From Yinghuangia sp035454725 (lineage in GTDB: Bacteria; Actinomycetota; Actinomycetes; Streptomycetales; Streptomycetaceae), in assembly GCF_051388935.1 (NCBI RefSeq), contig NZ_JBPKBI010000012.1:161115-225114 (forward strand): 64,000 nt of DNA, in the 5' to 3' direction. The notes under the pieces were generated by a model. That model was not told the origin of the DNA. It did not search any database and saw only the letters and a program-made list of their open reading frames with translations. This document shows, one piece after another, positions 25,857-34,626 of the stretch. The stretch's first letter is position 1; every line of letters starts with the position of its first letter. Made by a program: the position numbers and the translations under genes.

Positions 25857-26759
25857 ATGGGGCGACTGACACACCTCCAGCGCCTGGAGGCCGAGAGCAT
25901 CCAGATATTCCGCGAGGCCGCGGCCGAGAGCGAGCGGCCGGTGATGCTGTATTCGGTGGGCAAGGACAGCTCCGTCCTCCTGCACCTGGCCATGAAGGCC
26001 TTCCATCCCTCGCTGCCGCCGTTCCCGCTGCTGCACGTCGACACGACCTGGAAGTTCCGGGCCATGTACGACTTCCGCGACAAGGTCGCCGCCGACCTCG
26101 GCATCGACCTGATCGTGCATCAGAACCCGGAGTGCGTCGAACGCGGGATCAACCCCTTCGACCACGGCTCGGCGACGCACACCGACATGTGGAAGACCCA
26201 AGGGCTCAAGCAGGCACTCGACATGCACGGCTTCGACCTCGCGTTCGGCGGCGCCCGGCGCGACGAGGAGAAGTCGCGGGCGAAAGAACGCGTGTTCTCG
26301 ATACGTTCCGCGCAGCACCGCTGGGACCCGAAGGCGCAGCGGCCGGAACTGTGGCGGCTGTACAACGCCGGCAGGCAACCCGGCCAGAGCATCCGCGTGT
26401 TCCCGCTGTCGAACTGGACCGAGCTGGACGTGTGGCAGTACATCCACCGCGAGCAGATCCCGATCGTCCCCCTCTACCTGGCCGCGCAACGCCCTGTCGT
26501 CGAGCGGGACGGCGCGCTGATCATGGTCGATGACGACCGCATGCCGCTGCGTCCCGGCGAAGTGCCCGAGCAGCGCAGCGTCCGCTTCCGCACGCTCGGC
26601 TGCTATCCGCTCACCGGGGCGGTGGAGAGTTCGGCGTCGACGCTCACCGAGATCATCCGGGAAATGCTTCTGACCACCAGTTCGGAACGCCAGGGCCGGG
26701 TCATCGACCACGACTCCAGCGGATCGATGGAGAAGAAGAAGCAGGAGGGCTACTTCTGA
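25857..26759 (+). CDS. cysD: Sulfate adenylyltransferase small subunit, copy 1
   Basis: A 300-residue CysD. The ATP pyrophosphatase loop SVGKDSS is at residues 33-39; GGARRDEEKSRAKERVFS and the invariant C-terminus SGSMEKKKQEGYF are present. With CysN it makes adenosine phosphosulfate from ATP and sulfate in the cytoplasm. It overlaps the cysNC start by one base (TGATG). It is about 85-90 percent identical by eye to copy 2 at 51223. No sulfite- or PAPS-reductase gene accompanies it. Confidence 0.95.
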   Translation: MGRLTHLQRLEAESIQIFREAAAESERPVMLYSVGKDSSVLLHLAMKAFHPSLPPFPLLHVDTTWKFRAMYDFRDKVAADLGIDLIVHQNPECVERGINPFDHGSATHTDMWKTQGLKQALDMHGFDLAFGGARRDEEKSRAKERVFSIRSAQHRWDPKAQRPELWRLYNAGRQPGQSIRVFPLSNWTELDVWQYIHREQIPIVPLYLAAQRPVVERDGALIMVDDDRMPLRPGEVPEQRSVRFRTLGCYPLTGAVESSASTLTEIIREMLLTTSSERQGRVIDHDSSGSMEKKKQEGYF

Positions 26760-28690
26760 TGGCGCACACGACCAACGACCTCGTCGCCACCGACATCGAG
26801 GCCTACCTGCGGCTGCACGAGCACAAGTCGCTCCTGCGCTTCATCACGTGCGGCAGCGTCGACGACGGCAAGAGCACCCTGATCGGCCGGCTGCTGTACG
26901 ACTCCAAACTCGTCTTCTCCGACCATCTCGCCGCGCTGGAAAGCGACTCGAAGAAGGTGGGCACGCAGGGCGGCGAGCTGGACTTCGCGCTGCTGGTCGA
27001 CGGCCTCGCCGCGGAGCGCGAACAGGGCATCACCATCGACGTGGCGTACCGCTTCTTCTCCACCGAGCGGCGCAAGTTCATCGTCGCGGACACCCCCGGG
27101 CACGAGCAGTACACCCGCAACATGGTCACCGGCGCGTCCACCGCCGACCTCGCCGTCATCCTGATCGACGCCCGCAAGGGCGTGCTGACCCAGACGCGGC
27201 GGCACAGCTACCTGGTGTCGCTGCTGGGCATCCGCAACATCGTCGTCGCCGTCAACAAGCTGGACCTCGTGGACTATTCGCAGGAGGTCTTCGACCGCAT
27301 CGAAACGGACTACCGCAGCTTTGCCGCGGAGATCGGCCTGAGCGACATCGTGTGCATCCCGATGTCGGCACTCGCCGGCGACAACATCACCGAGCCCAGT
27401 CCCAACACCCCCTGGTACGACGGACCGACCCTCGTCGGCCATCTGGAGACCGTCGAGATCGCCGACGACCTGCACACCGGGCCGTTCCGTCTGCCGGTGC
27501 AGTGGGTCAACCGACCCAACCTCGACTTCCGAGGCTTCTCCGGGCAGATCGCGGGCGGCGTCGTGCGCCCCGGCGACCGGGTGCGGGCGCTGCCGTCCGG
27601 CCAGGAGAGCTCGATAGCCCGGATCGTGACCGCGGACGGCGACCTCGACGAGGCGGTCGCGGGCCAGTCCGTCACCGTGACGCTCATGGACGAGATCGAC
27701 GTCAGCCGCGGGGACGTCATCGCCGCGGCATCCGAACCGGCCGCAGTGGCCGACCAGTTCGAGTGCCATCTGGTGTGGATGAGCGATGAGCCGATGCTGC
27801 CTGGCCGGCCGTACCTGCTCAAGCTCGGCAGCCGTACCACCGGCGTGACGGTCGCCCAGCCGAAGTACAAGGTCAACGTCAACACGTTGGAGCACGCTGC
27901 CGCGCGTACGCTCGAACTCAACGAGATCGGCGTGTGCAACATCCACCTCGACCGCCGCGTCCCGTTCGACCCGTACACCGCGAACCGGGACATGGGCGGA
28001 TTCATCCTCATCGACCGGTTCACCCGGGCGACGGTCGCCGCCGGGCTGCTGCACTTCGCGCTGCGGCGGGCGGACAACGTGCACTGGCAAGCCGTCGAGG
28101 TCGACAAGACCGCCCGCGCGCGGCTGAAGGGGCAGCGGCCGGCGGTGGTGTGGTTCACCGGCCTGTCCGGCGCGGGCAAGTCCACGATCGCGAACCTGGT
28201 CGAGAAGCGGCTGCACGACCAGGGCTTCCACACCTACCTGTTGGACGGCGACAACGTCCGGCACGGTCTGGGCAGGGACCTCGGGTTCACCGACGCCGAC
28301 CGCGTGGAGAACATCCGCCGCACCGCGGAGGTCGCGAAGCTGATGGTCGACTCCGGGATCATCGTGCTCGCGTCGTTCATCTCGCCGTTCCGCGCCGAAC
28401 GCGACATGGCCCGGAGCCTCCTCGGCGACGGCGAATTCGTCGAGGTCCACGTCGACGCCCCGCTGTCGGTGGCCGAAGCCCGCGACCGCAAGGGCCTGTA
28501 CGCCAAGGCCAGGCGCGGGGAACTCGCCCACTTCACCGGCATCGACTCTCCGTACGAACCGCCCGAGACACCGGAACTGCGGCTCGACGCGAGCGGCTCG
28601 GTCTCCGCCGAGGAGAACGCCGGCCTCGTCGTCGAACACCTGCGCCGCGCGGGCATCCTCGAACCACCGGCTCCCGGAGCGGAAGCGTGA
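26759..28690 (+). CDS. cysNC: Bifunctional sulfate adenylyltransferase large subunit / APS kinase, copy 1
   Basis: A 643-residue fusion. The N-terminal part is the GTPase subunit of ATP sulfurylase: GSVDDGKST (32-40), DTPGHEQY, and NKLDLVD. The C-terminal part, from about residue 460, is APS kinase, with GLSGAGKS (468-475), DGDNVRHGL, and FISPFRAERD. The product is PAPS. The fused form (NodQ-type) couples APS and PAPS synthesis and is well known in mycobacteria and rhizobia. It is translationally coupled to cysD and followed within 2 bases by the phosphatase gene. Confidence 0.95.
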   Translation: MAHTTNDLVATDIEAYLRLHEHKSLLRFITCGSVDDGKSTLIGRLLYDSKLVFSDHLAALESDSKKVGTQGGELDFALLVDGLAAEREQGITIDVAYRFFSTERRKFIVADTPGHEQYTRNMVTGASTADLAVILIDARKGVLTQTRRHSYLVSLLGIRNIVVAVNKLDLVDYSQEVFDRIETDYRSFAAEIGLSDIVCIPMSALAGDNITEPSPNTPWYDGPTLVGHLETVEIADDLHTGPFRLPVQWVNRPNLDFRGFSGQIAGGVVRPGDRVRALPSGQESSIARIVTADGDLDEAVAGQSVTVTLMDEIDVSRGDVIAAASEPAAVADQFECHLVWMSDEPMLPGRPYLLKLGSRTTGVTVAQPKYKVNVNTLEHAAARTLELNEIGVCNIHLDRRVPFDPYTANRDMGGFILIDRFTRATVAAGLLHFALRRADNVHWQAVEVDKTARARLKGQRPAVVWFTGLSGAGKSTIANLVEKRLHDQGFHTYLLDGDNVRHGLGRDLGFTDADRVENIRRTAEVAKLMVDSGIIVLASFISPFRAERDMARSLLGDGEFVEVHVDAPLSVAEARDRKGLYAKARRGELAHFTGIDSPYEPPETPELRLDASGSVSAEENAGLVVEHLRRAGILEPPAPGAEA

Positions 28691-28692
28691 CC

Positions 28693-29409
28693 ATGGACGA
28701 CCATACTCTCGCAGCCGCCGTCGCCGCCCAGGCCGGGGCCCTGCTGCGCAAGATCCGCACCGAAGGCGGCGGCAAGGAAGGCGACCGGCAGTCCAACGAG
28801 TTGCTGCTGCGCCTGCTGACACACGCACGTCCCGAGGACGCGATCCTGTCGGAGGAGAGCGCCGACGACCGGATGCGCCTGACGTTCGACCGCGTGTGGA
28901 TCGTCGACCCCCTCGACGGCACCCGCGAATACGGCGAACCGCCGCGCGACGACTGGGCGGTGCACGTCGCGCTCGCCGTCGACGGCATCCCCGCGGCGGG
29001 CGCCGTGGCCCTGCCCGCAGCCGACCTGGTGCTGCACACGGGCGAGCCGCCGACTCTCGCGGACCCGGTCCCCGGCCCCATTCGCCTCGCGGTGTCGCGG
29101 ACGCGTCCGCCCGCGTGCGTCGACCACCTTCTCGACCGACTCGACGCCGAGTTGGTGCCCATGGGCTCGGCCGGCGCCAAGGCCATGGCGGTGGTGCGGG
29201 GCGAGGTGGACGTGTACGCGCACTCCGGCGGCCAGTACGAGTGGGACTCGTGTGCCCCGGTGGCCGTCGCCGCGGCGGCCGGGCTGCACGTCTCCCGCAT
29301 CGACGGGTCGCCACTGCGCTACAACGAGCCCGACCCATACCTGCCCGACCTGCTCATCTGCCGCCCGGAGTTGGCCGGCGCCGTGCTGAACGCACTGCGC
29401 GACGCCTGA
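28693..29409 (+). CDS. cysQ: PAP phosphatase (3'(2'),5'-bisphosphate nucleotidase), copy 1
   Basis: A 238-residue inositol-monophosphatase-fold protein. Metal-binding motifs are LSEESADD, DPLDGTREY and the late GGQYEWDSCAPVAV. CysQ removes the 3'-phosphate of PAP, the product left by PAPS-dependent sulfotransferases, and so relieves product inhibition. ATG at 28693 is preferred; a GTG at 28687 overlaps the cysNC stop. Its place behind cysD-cysNC gives a complete PAPS make-and-recycle set. Confidence 0.9.
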   Translation: MDDHTLAAAVAAQAGALLRKIRTEGGGKEGDRQSNELLLRLLTHARPEDAILSEESADDRMRLTFDRVWIVDPLDGTREYGEPPRDDWAVHVALAVDGIPAAGAVALPAADLVLHTGEPPTLADPVPGPIRLAVSRTRPPACVDHLLDRLDAELVPMGSAGAKAMAVVRGEVDVYAHSGGQYEWDSCAPVAVAAAAGLHVSRIDGSPLRYNEPDPYLPDLLICRPELAGAVLNALRDA

Positions 29410-29420
29410 CCACCGGTCCC

Positions 29421-29450
29421 GGCCCGACCCTCAGGCAACAGAGTCGGGCC
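29421..29450 (+). terminator. Hairpin after cysQ copy 1
   Basis: GGCCCGAC (29421-29428) pairs with GTCGGGCC (29443-29450) across a 14-base loop, 12 bases after the cysQ stop. It is a plausible end for the first cys set. Confidence 0.55.
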
Positions 29451-29698
29451 CGGCACGGCCGATCCCGTGTACGGGGCGGGTCGTCGTCCGGTTGCCGCGC
29501 GGCTCGGAGGGACGTCAGGCAAGGAGAAAACGCACTCGAAACGAATGGCACCAAAAGCTCCACAGCACCAAGGCTCAGACAGCTCCGACCCGCCGGCGCA
29601 GCGTGCAGGCTGTTCCGCCCGGCGGGCGTACCGCAATCACGTACATCGCATTTGTGGGATTCGTGGGTTTGTGGGACCAGCCCTGAGGAGGCAGCCCC

Positions 29699-31087
29699 GT
29701 GAGAGCAAGAAGACCCCTCGTCGCCGCGTTGGCGACCGCCGCACTGCTCGCGGCGGCAGGTTGTTCGGACCGAGGCGGGTCCGACGAACAGACACCCGCC
29801 ACCGCCGGGACCCAGCAGGCCGCCGTCGACGCGGACTTCGGTGACCTGAAGAACGTCTGCCAGGCCGGCGAGACGACCGGCGCGCCGGCCCAGGGCGTCA
29901 CGACCGACGAGATCAAGGTCGGCGTATTCAGCGACGTCGGCTTCACGAAGAAGCAGGAATTCCTCGACGCCGCAAAGGTGTTCACGTCGTGGTGCAACGA
30001 CGCCGGGGGAATCGACGGGCGCAGGCTCGTCGCCAACGTCCACGACACCAAGATGATGGAAGTTCGCCAGCGGATGGCCGAAGCGTGCCGCGACGACTTC
30101 GCTCTCGTCGGCGGGGGCGCCGCACTGGACAACATGGGTGTCAAGGACCGCCTGTCGTGCCTGCTGCCGGACTTCCCCGCCCAGACGGTGTCGTTGGAGA
30201 ACAGCGATGCCGGGCTCCAGGTGTCCATACAGCCGGGGAGCGGCTCGTACATGTCCTTCGCGGGGCTGTACCAGTGGCTGCTGAAGGAGGCGTACCCCGC
30301 CTCGGCCGGTGCCGTCGGCATGATCGGCGGCGACTCCGGGCCGGTGAAGATCCTCGTCTCCATGGCGGAGGAGGGCGTCAAGGCCGCGGGCGGCACCGTG
30401 ACCTACAACGACCTGTATCCGGCGGCAGGTGTGTCCGACTGGATGCCGTACGCCCAGTCGATCAAGAGCAAGAACGTCAAGGGCCTGGTCTTCATGGGGC
30501 AGTACACCCAGCTCGCCAAGCTGGAACAGGCCCTGACGACGATCGACTACAAGCTCGACTGGATCGACGCCAACAGCAGCGCCTACCTCGACGCCTTCAT
30601 CGACCTCACCGGCGGCCAGGCACTGGCGGCGCAGAACAATGTCACCGATCTCCAGGGGTTCCACCCGCTGGAACTGGCCGACCGGAACCCCGCGACGCAG
30701 AAGGTCATCGACCTGTACGCCAAGTACGCGCCCGGTGCGGAGGTGTCGAGCATGTCCTTCCGCGCGTTCTCGTCCTGGCTGCTGTTCGCCAAGTCGGCGG
30801 CGAGCTGCGGCGACGCCCTCACCCGCAAATGCGTGTACGAAGCCGCGACGAAGGAGACGGCGTGGACGGGTGGCGGCTTGCAGGCACCGCTCGACATGTC
30901 ACGGCAGGACGCACCGGTGACCTGCTACAACGTCATGATCGCGACGACGGACGGCTGGAAACCGGCGGACTTCAAACCCAACAGCGGCGCGTACCGCTGT
31001 GACGCGCCGGCGGTCCGGCTCACCGGCAACTACCCGAAGCCCGTGACGCTCGCCGACGTCGGGAAGACCATCGCCGACCTCAAGTAG
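29699..31087 (+). CDS. ABC transporter substrate-binding lipoprotein, branched-chain amino acid type
   Basis: A 462-residue type-1 periplasmic-binding protein, paralogous to the one at 11091. GTG at 29699 follows GAGGAGG by 8 bases. The signal peptide (LVAALATAALLAAAGC) ends in a lipobox Cys at about residue 22. Shared segments with the paralogue include FTSWCNDAGGI.GR, KDRLSCLLPDFP, YPAAGVSDW and TLADVGK. No permease or ATPase gene follows; the transcript ends at a strong hairpin. The ligand is unknown. The location between a sulfonation operon and a CoA pathway suggests it takes up a substrate of this locus. Confidence 0.85.
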   Translation: MRARRPLVAALATAALLAAAGCSDRGGSDEQTPATAGTQQAAVDADFGDLKNVCQAGETTGAPAQGVTTDEIKVGVFSDVGFTKKQEFLDAAKVFTSWCNDAGGIDGRRLVANVHDTKMMEVRQRMAEACRDDFALVGGGAALDNMGVKDRLSCLLPDFPAQTVSLENSDAGLQVSIQPGSGSYMSFAGLYQWLLKEAYPASAGAVGMIGGDSGPVKILVSMAEEGVKAAGGTVTYNDLYPAAGVSDWMPYAQSIKSKNVKGLVFMGQYTQLAKLEQALTTIDYKLDWIDANSSAYLDAFIDLTGGQALAAQNNVTDLQGFHPLELADRNPATQKVIDLYAKYAPGAEVSSMSFRAFSSWLLFAKSAASCGDALTRKCVYEAATKETAWTGGGLQAPLDMSRQDAPVTCYNVMIATTDGWKPADFKPNSGAYRCDAPAVRLTGNYPKPVTLADVGKTIADLK

Positions 31088-31115
31088 CGCGATCGACCGG
31101 CGAAGCCCTGACGGT

Positions 31116-31162
31116 GACGCCGAGGCCGTGGGACGGACGGTTCGTCCCACGGCCTCGGCGTC
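31116..31162. terminator. Perfect 20-bp bidirectional terminator hairpin
   Basis: The arm at 31116-31135 pairs without mismatch with 31143-31162, leaving a 7-base loop (GACGGTT). It lies between the stop of the rightward lipoprotein gene (31087) and the stop of the leftward operon (31221), so it can end both. Confidence 0.88.
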
Positions 31163-31220
31163 GGCGTCGGCGTGTCAGGCGTGTTCGGGCCCGGCATTCG
31201 CGCAACTCTCCGTGCCGGCC

Positions 31221-32502
31221 TCAGCCGACCTTGCCGGACCAGTTCCGCGCCGACCTGATCACTTCCCGGAACGGCCGCTCCGTGTCGAACGACGGCTCGC
31301 GCGGCAGCCCGAGAACACGTTCGCCGATGCTGTTGCGCTGCATTTCGTTGGTGCCGCCGGCGATGGCCATGAACCGGCTGTCGAGGACAGTCGAGGGCGA
31401 CGCGGGGCGGCCTGCCGGTATCGGAGTCGACGGGCCATGTCGTGGCCGCGCCCTCGGCGATCTCCAAGGCGGTGTTCGCGCGGATCGGGTCGAACGTCCC
31501 CGACGCCAGCTTGCCGTACGACGCGAAGGCGCTCCCTCGCACCGGATCGGCGCTCACCACCGAAGCGATACGGCGGTCGAGCCCGCGGCGCGCGATGTCG
31601 TCGATGTGCCTGCGGACGATCGCCTGTTGGACCGCCGGGTCGCCGAGGCGGTCGGCCGTCGCCGCGAGGTCGACGAGATCGGGGGCGAGCACGCGGGCGT
31701 CGCCTGTGCCGCGGGCGACCGTCTCGGTGGCGCCCCCGCCGCGTTCGAAGAGGAGCATCGTGCGGGCGACCGCCCAGCCCTCGTCGACCTCGCCGATGAC
31801 GTCCTCGTCGCCGAGCACGACGTCGTCGAAGAACTCCTGGCAGAACTCGGCGTCGCCGTTGATCTGCCTGATCCGCCGCACGGTCACGCCGTCGGCGGCG
31901 ATCGGGACCGCGAACCAGGTGAGCCCGCGGTGTTTCGGGGCGTCCCAGTCGGTCCGCGCGAGGCACATCCCGTAGTCGGCGTAGTAGGCACCGCTGCTCC
32001 AGATCTTGGAGCCGTTGAGGATCCACCGGTCGCCGTCGCGGACCGCCTGCGTACGCACGCCCGCGAGGTCGGATCCGGCCTCGGGGTCGGAGAAGAACTG
32101 CGCGAACAGTCTTTCCCCGGCGAGAATTCGCGGAATGTGACGCTTCAGGAATCCGGGTGAGGCGTGCGCGAGCATCGTCATCGCGCACACGCCGAACGTG
32201 GTGCGCCCGGCGACGCCGAAATTCGGCAGCACGAAGCCGCGGGCTTCCGCCGCGAAGGCCCGCTCGTAGGTTTTCGGCAGTCCCTGGCCGCCGAATTCGG
32301 CGGGCCAGGAGATCCCGGCGTAGCCGGCGTCGAACAGTTTGCGTTGGAGCGCACGCTGTGCGGCGAGTTTGGTTTCGGAGATGTCGCCGTTGCCGGTGAT
32401 CGTGGGGCGTGGCGCGTGGTGTTCCTTTTTGTCGAGGTTCGACTCCAGCCAGTTGCGGGCCTCGCGCCGGTACTCGACGATCTGCGGAAGACGCTCAGAC
32501 AT
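31221..32502 (-). CDS. Acyl-CoA dehydrogenase, partner-subunit type, with a frameshift near the 3' end
   Basis: A FadE/ChsE-type dehydrogenase of about 426 residues. The N-terminal and middle domains are intact in one frame (FSDPEAGSDLAGVRTQA, WILNGSKIWSSGA). At about 31382-31389 the frame must change: before it the protein reads ALEIAEGAATTWPVDSDTG, and the expected end (LDSRFMAIAGGTNEMQRN, ERVLGLPREP, ARNWSGKVG) continues in another frame to the stop at 31221. One extra base in the TGTCCTCGAC stretch explains this. It is either a sequencing error or a recent inactivation. It pairs with the gene at 32544 as 8801 does with 7539. Confidence 0.8.
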
Positions 32503-32543
32503 AAGTGCTCCGATCCGTCGAAGCCGGGACAGCGGCGGAAATT

Positions 32544-33677
32544 TTAGGGATGGGTAGGGGTGTTGGACGCCTGATCCCACACGCGACGCCGGTGCCACGC
32601 CGGCGATCCGAAGAGCTGGGCCTCCGAGGCCAGGCGGCGCATGTAGAGGTGGTGGTCGTGTTCCCACGTGTAGCCGATTCCGCCGAAGACCTGGAAACAG
32701 TTGTGTGCGAGTTCGATCGATTTTTCTCCGACGAACGCTTTCGCCATGCTCGCCAGAACCGCGGAGTCTTCGCTCTCACGGCCGACCGCGAACGCGGCGT
32801 CGGCGACCAGGGCCTTGGCCATCTCCAGCTTCAGTCCGGTGTCGGCGAGCAGGTGCTTGACCGCCTGGAAGGACCCGATGGGGCGTCCGAAGGCGATGCG
32901 TGTCTTGGCGTACTCGACGGCCAGCCGGAAGTCGCTGTCCATCGCGCCGACCGCTTCGGCCGCGCCGAGAACGGCGGCGACGGCGATCTGCCGGTCGAGG
33001 AGTGTGCGTCCCGCTTCGCCTTGGGCCAGGGTGTGGCCGAACCGGATGGCGACGCGGTCGACTCGGACGTCGAAGAAGCGTCGCGTGATGTCGATCCCGC
33101 CGAGTCTGGTCAGCGTGACGCGCGGATCGGGCAGGCCCAGCATGACGTGCACCACGCCTGTAGCGGAGGCCACACCGACCAGCAGGTGGTCGCATTCATC
33201 GGCGTCCTGGACGGCCTCGGCCACGCCGTCCAGGACCAGGTGGTCGCCCTCGGAACAGACCTTCAGCGCATGGCCGTTCAGCCCTCCGACCGCCCAGGTC
33301 GCCGCCGCGTGCCCGGACACAAGGGTACCCAACACGCCGTGCCAGGCCTGGCTGCCGATCCGAGACAGGGTGTGTGCCGTCACGCTCGTGCCCACGTACG
33401 GTCCCGGTTGCAGTCTCGCGCCGCGCTCGGCCGCGACGAGGGCGGCATCCACGACACCGTTGCCCGACGCGCTGCCGCCGCCCCGGAGTTCGTCGACCAG
33501 GACGCCGAAGCAGCCGACATCGCCGAGCTTGTGACGGAGTTTCGCGCTACTCGGCTCGGATCCCTCGGCCGCCGCCCGCACGGCTTCGAGAGGGCTTTCG
33601 GATTCGAGGATCCGGATGGTCGTGTCGACCATCATCCGTTGCTCATCGGTCGGTTGCAGAATCAGATCGGTGCTCAT
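32544..33677 (-). CDS. Acyl-CoA dehydrogenase, smaller-subunit type
   Basis: A 377-residue acyl-CoA dehydrogenase. The N-terminus is TDEQRMMVDTTIRILE and the C-terminal FQVFGGIGYTWEHDHHLYMRRL is the hallmark of the smaller subunit of heteromeric steroid-type dehydrogenases. It lacks the partner's TNEMQRN segment, as expected if the active site is shared between subunits. It is the fifth gene of a leftward operon starting at the ligase (38394), 42 bases ahead of its partner. Confidence 0.87.
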   Translation of the reverse strand: MSTDLILQPTDEQRMMVDTTIRILESESPLEAVRAAAEGSEPSSAKLRHKLGDVGCFGVLVDELRGGGSASGNGVVDAALVAAERGARLQPGPYVGTSVTAHTLSRIGSQAWHGVLGTLVSGHAAATWAVGGLNGHALKVCSEGDHLVLDGVAEAVQDADECDHLLVGVASATGVVHVMLGLPDPRVTLTRLGGIDITRRFFDVRVDRVAIRFGHTLAQGEAGRTLLDRQIAVAAVLGAAEAVGAMDSDFRLAVEYAKTRIAFGRPIGSFQAVKHLLADTGLKLEMAKALVADAAFAVGRESEDSAVLASMAKAFVGEKSIELAHNCFQVFGGIGYTWEHDHHLYMRRLASEAQLFGSPAWHRRRVWDQASNTPTHP

Positions 33678-33736
33678 GGGGCTCCTGATCTCCCAGCCGG
33701 TGCAGGGGGCGCGTGCGAGGGCCCGCCCTTGAATGC

Positions 33737-34546
33737 CTAGATGCCGGTGAAGCGGGGCTCGCGGCGTTCGAGGAACGCGGCCACGCCCTCGCGCATGTCG
33801 TCCGTGGTGTACGCGATGTGCTGGGAGCGGGCCTCGTTCTCCAGCGCCTGCTGGAAGCTCGTCTGCGAACTGTCGTCGAGGAGCCGCTTGATCAGGCTCA
33901 CCGCCGTCGTGGGCGCGGCGGCGAGGCGGCGGCCCCATCGCGCGCCTTCGTCCTGGAGGACGTCGGCGGGCACCACCTCGTTGACCAGTCCCCATGCCAG
34001 CGCCTGGTCCGCGGGCACCATGTCGCCGAAGAACGCCATCTGCTTGGCCCTGCGGATCCCCACGGCGCGCGGCAGCGTCCATGAGCTGCCGCCGTCCAGG
34101 GCGAGCCCGCGTTTGACGAAGACCTCCGAGAAGCGGGCCCGGTCGCTCGCCAGAACGAGGTCGCACGCCAGCACCAGCCCCAGGGCCACCCCGACGGCGA
34201 CTCCGTCCACGACGGCGAGCGTCGGCTTGGGCAGTCCCTGGAGCCGGGCGATGATGTCGTTCACGGCGCGCATTTCGTGCAGGATCGGCTGGAGCCTGCC
34301 GCCGGTGAGACCGCGCCGCTCGCCGTTCCGCGCGCCGTCACCGCCGCCGGACAGGTCGGCACCCGCCGAGAAGGACCCGCCGGCGCCGGTCAGGATCAGC
34401 GCGCGGTCGGCCGGGTCCTTGGCCACCTCGTCCAGGACGCGCGCGAGGTCGAGCCAGTTGTCCGCGTTCAGCGCGTTCTTCTTGTCGGGGCGGTTGAACG
34501 TGACCCGCACCACGCCGTCGAACCGCTCGATCAGGGTGTCGCCCAT
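33737..34546 (-). CDS. Enoyl-CoA hydratase/isomerase family protein
   Basis: A 269-residue crotonase-fold protein. The oxyanion-hole segments are GAGGSFSAGADLSGG and DGVAVGVALGLVLACDL; the helix RARFSEVFVKRGLALDGGSSW is also typical. The second catalytic Glu of classical hydratases is not clearly present (LALDGGSS in its place), so isomerase, hydrolase or another crotonase reaction is possible. It lies between the dehydrogenases and the amidohydrolases in the leftward operon and probably acts on an enoyl-CoA made by them. Confidence 0.85.
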   Translation of the reverse strand: MGDTLIERFDGVVRVTFNRPDKKNALNADNWLDLARVLDEVAKDPADRALILTGAGGSFSAGADLSGGGDGARNGERRGLTGGRLQPILHEMRAVNDIIARLQGLPKPTLAVVDGVAVGVALGLVLACDLVLASDRARFSEVFVKRGLALDGGSSWTLPRAVGIRRAKQMAFFGDMVPADQALAWGLVNEVVPADVLQDEGARWGRRLAAAPTTAVSLIKRLLDDSSQTSFQQALENEARSQHIAYTTDDMREGVAAFLERREPRFTGI

Positions 34547-34626
34547 CGCGTTTCCTTTCCTCGCCCGCCATTTGCCCCGGTGCGCTGTGCTGCCCCGCGA
34601 CGGCCGGCCTGTGCGAGATCCGACCG

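Noticed and set aside
25857..29409. Treating the cys genes as ordinary sulfate assimilation.
   Set aside because: No reductase genes accompany either copy, while sulfotransferases and PAP phosphatases do. The possibility remains only if the rest of the genome lacks another set.
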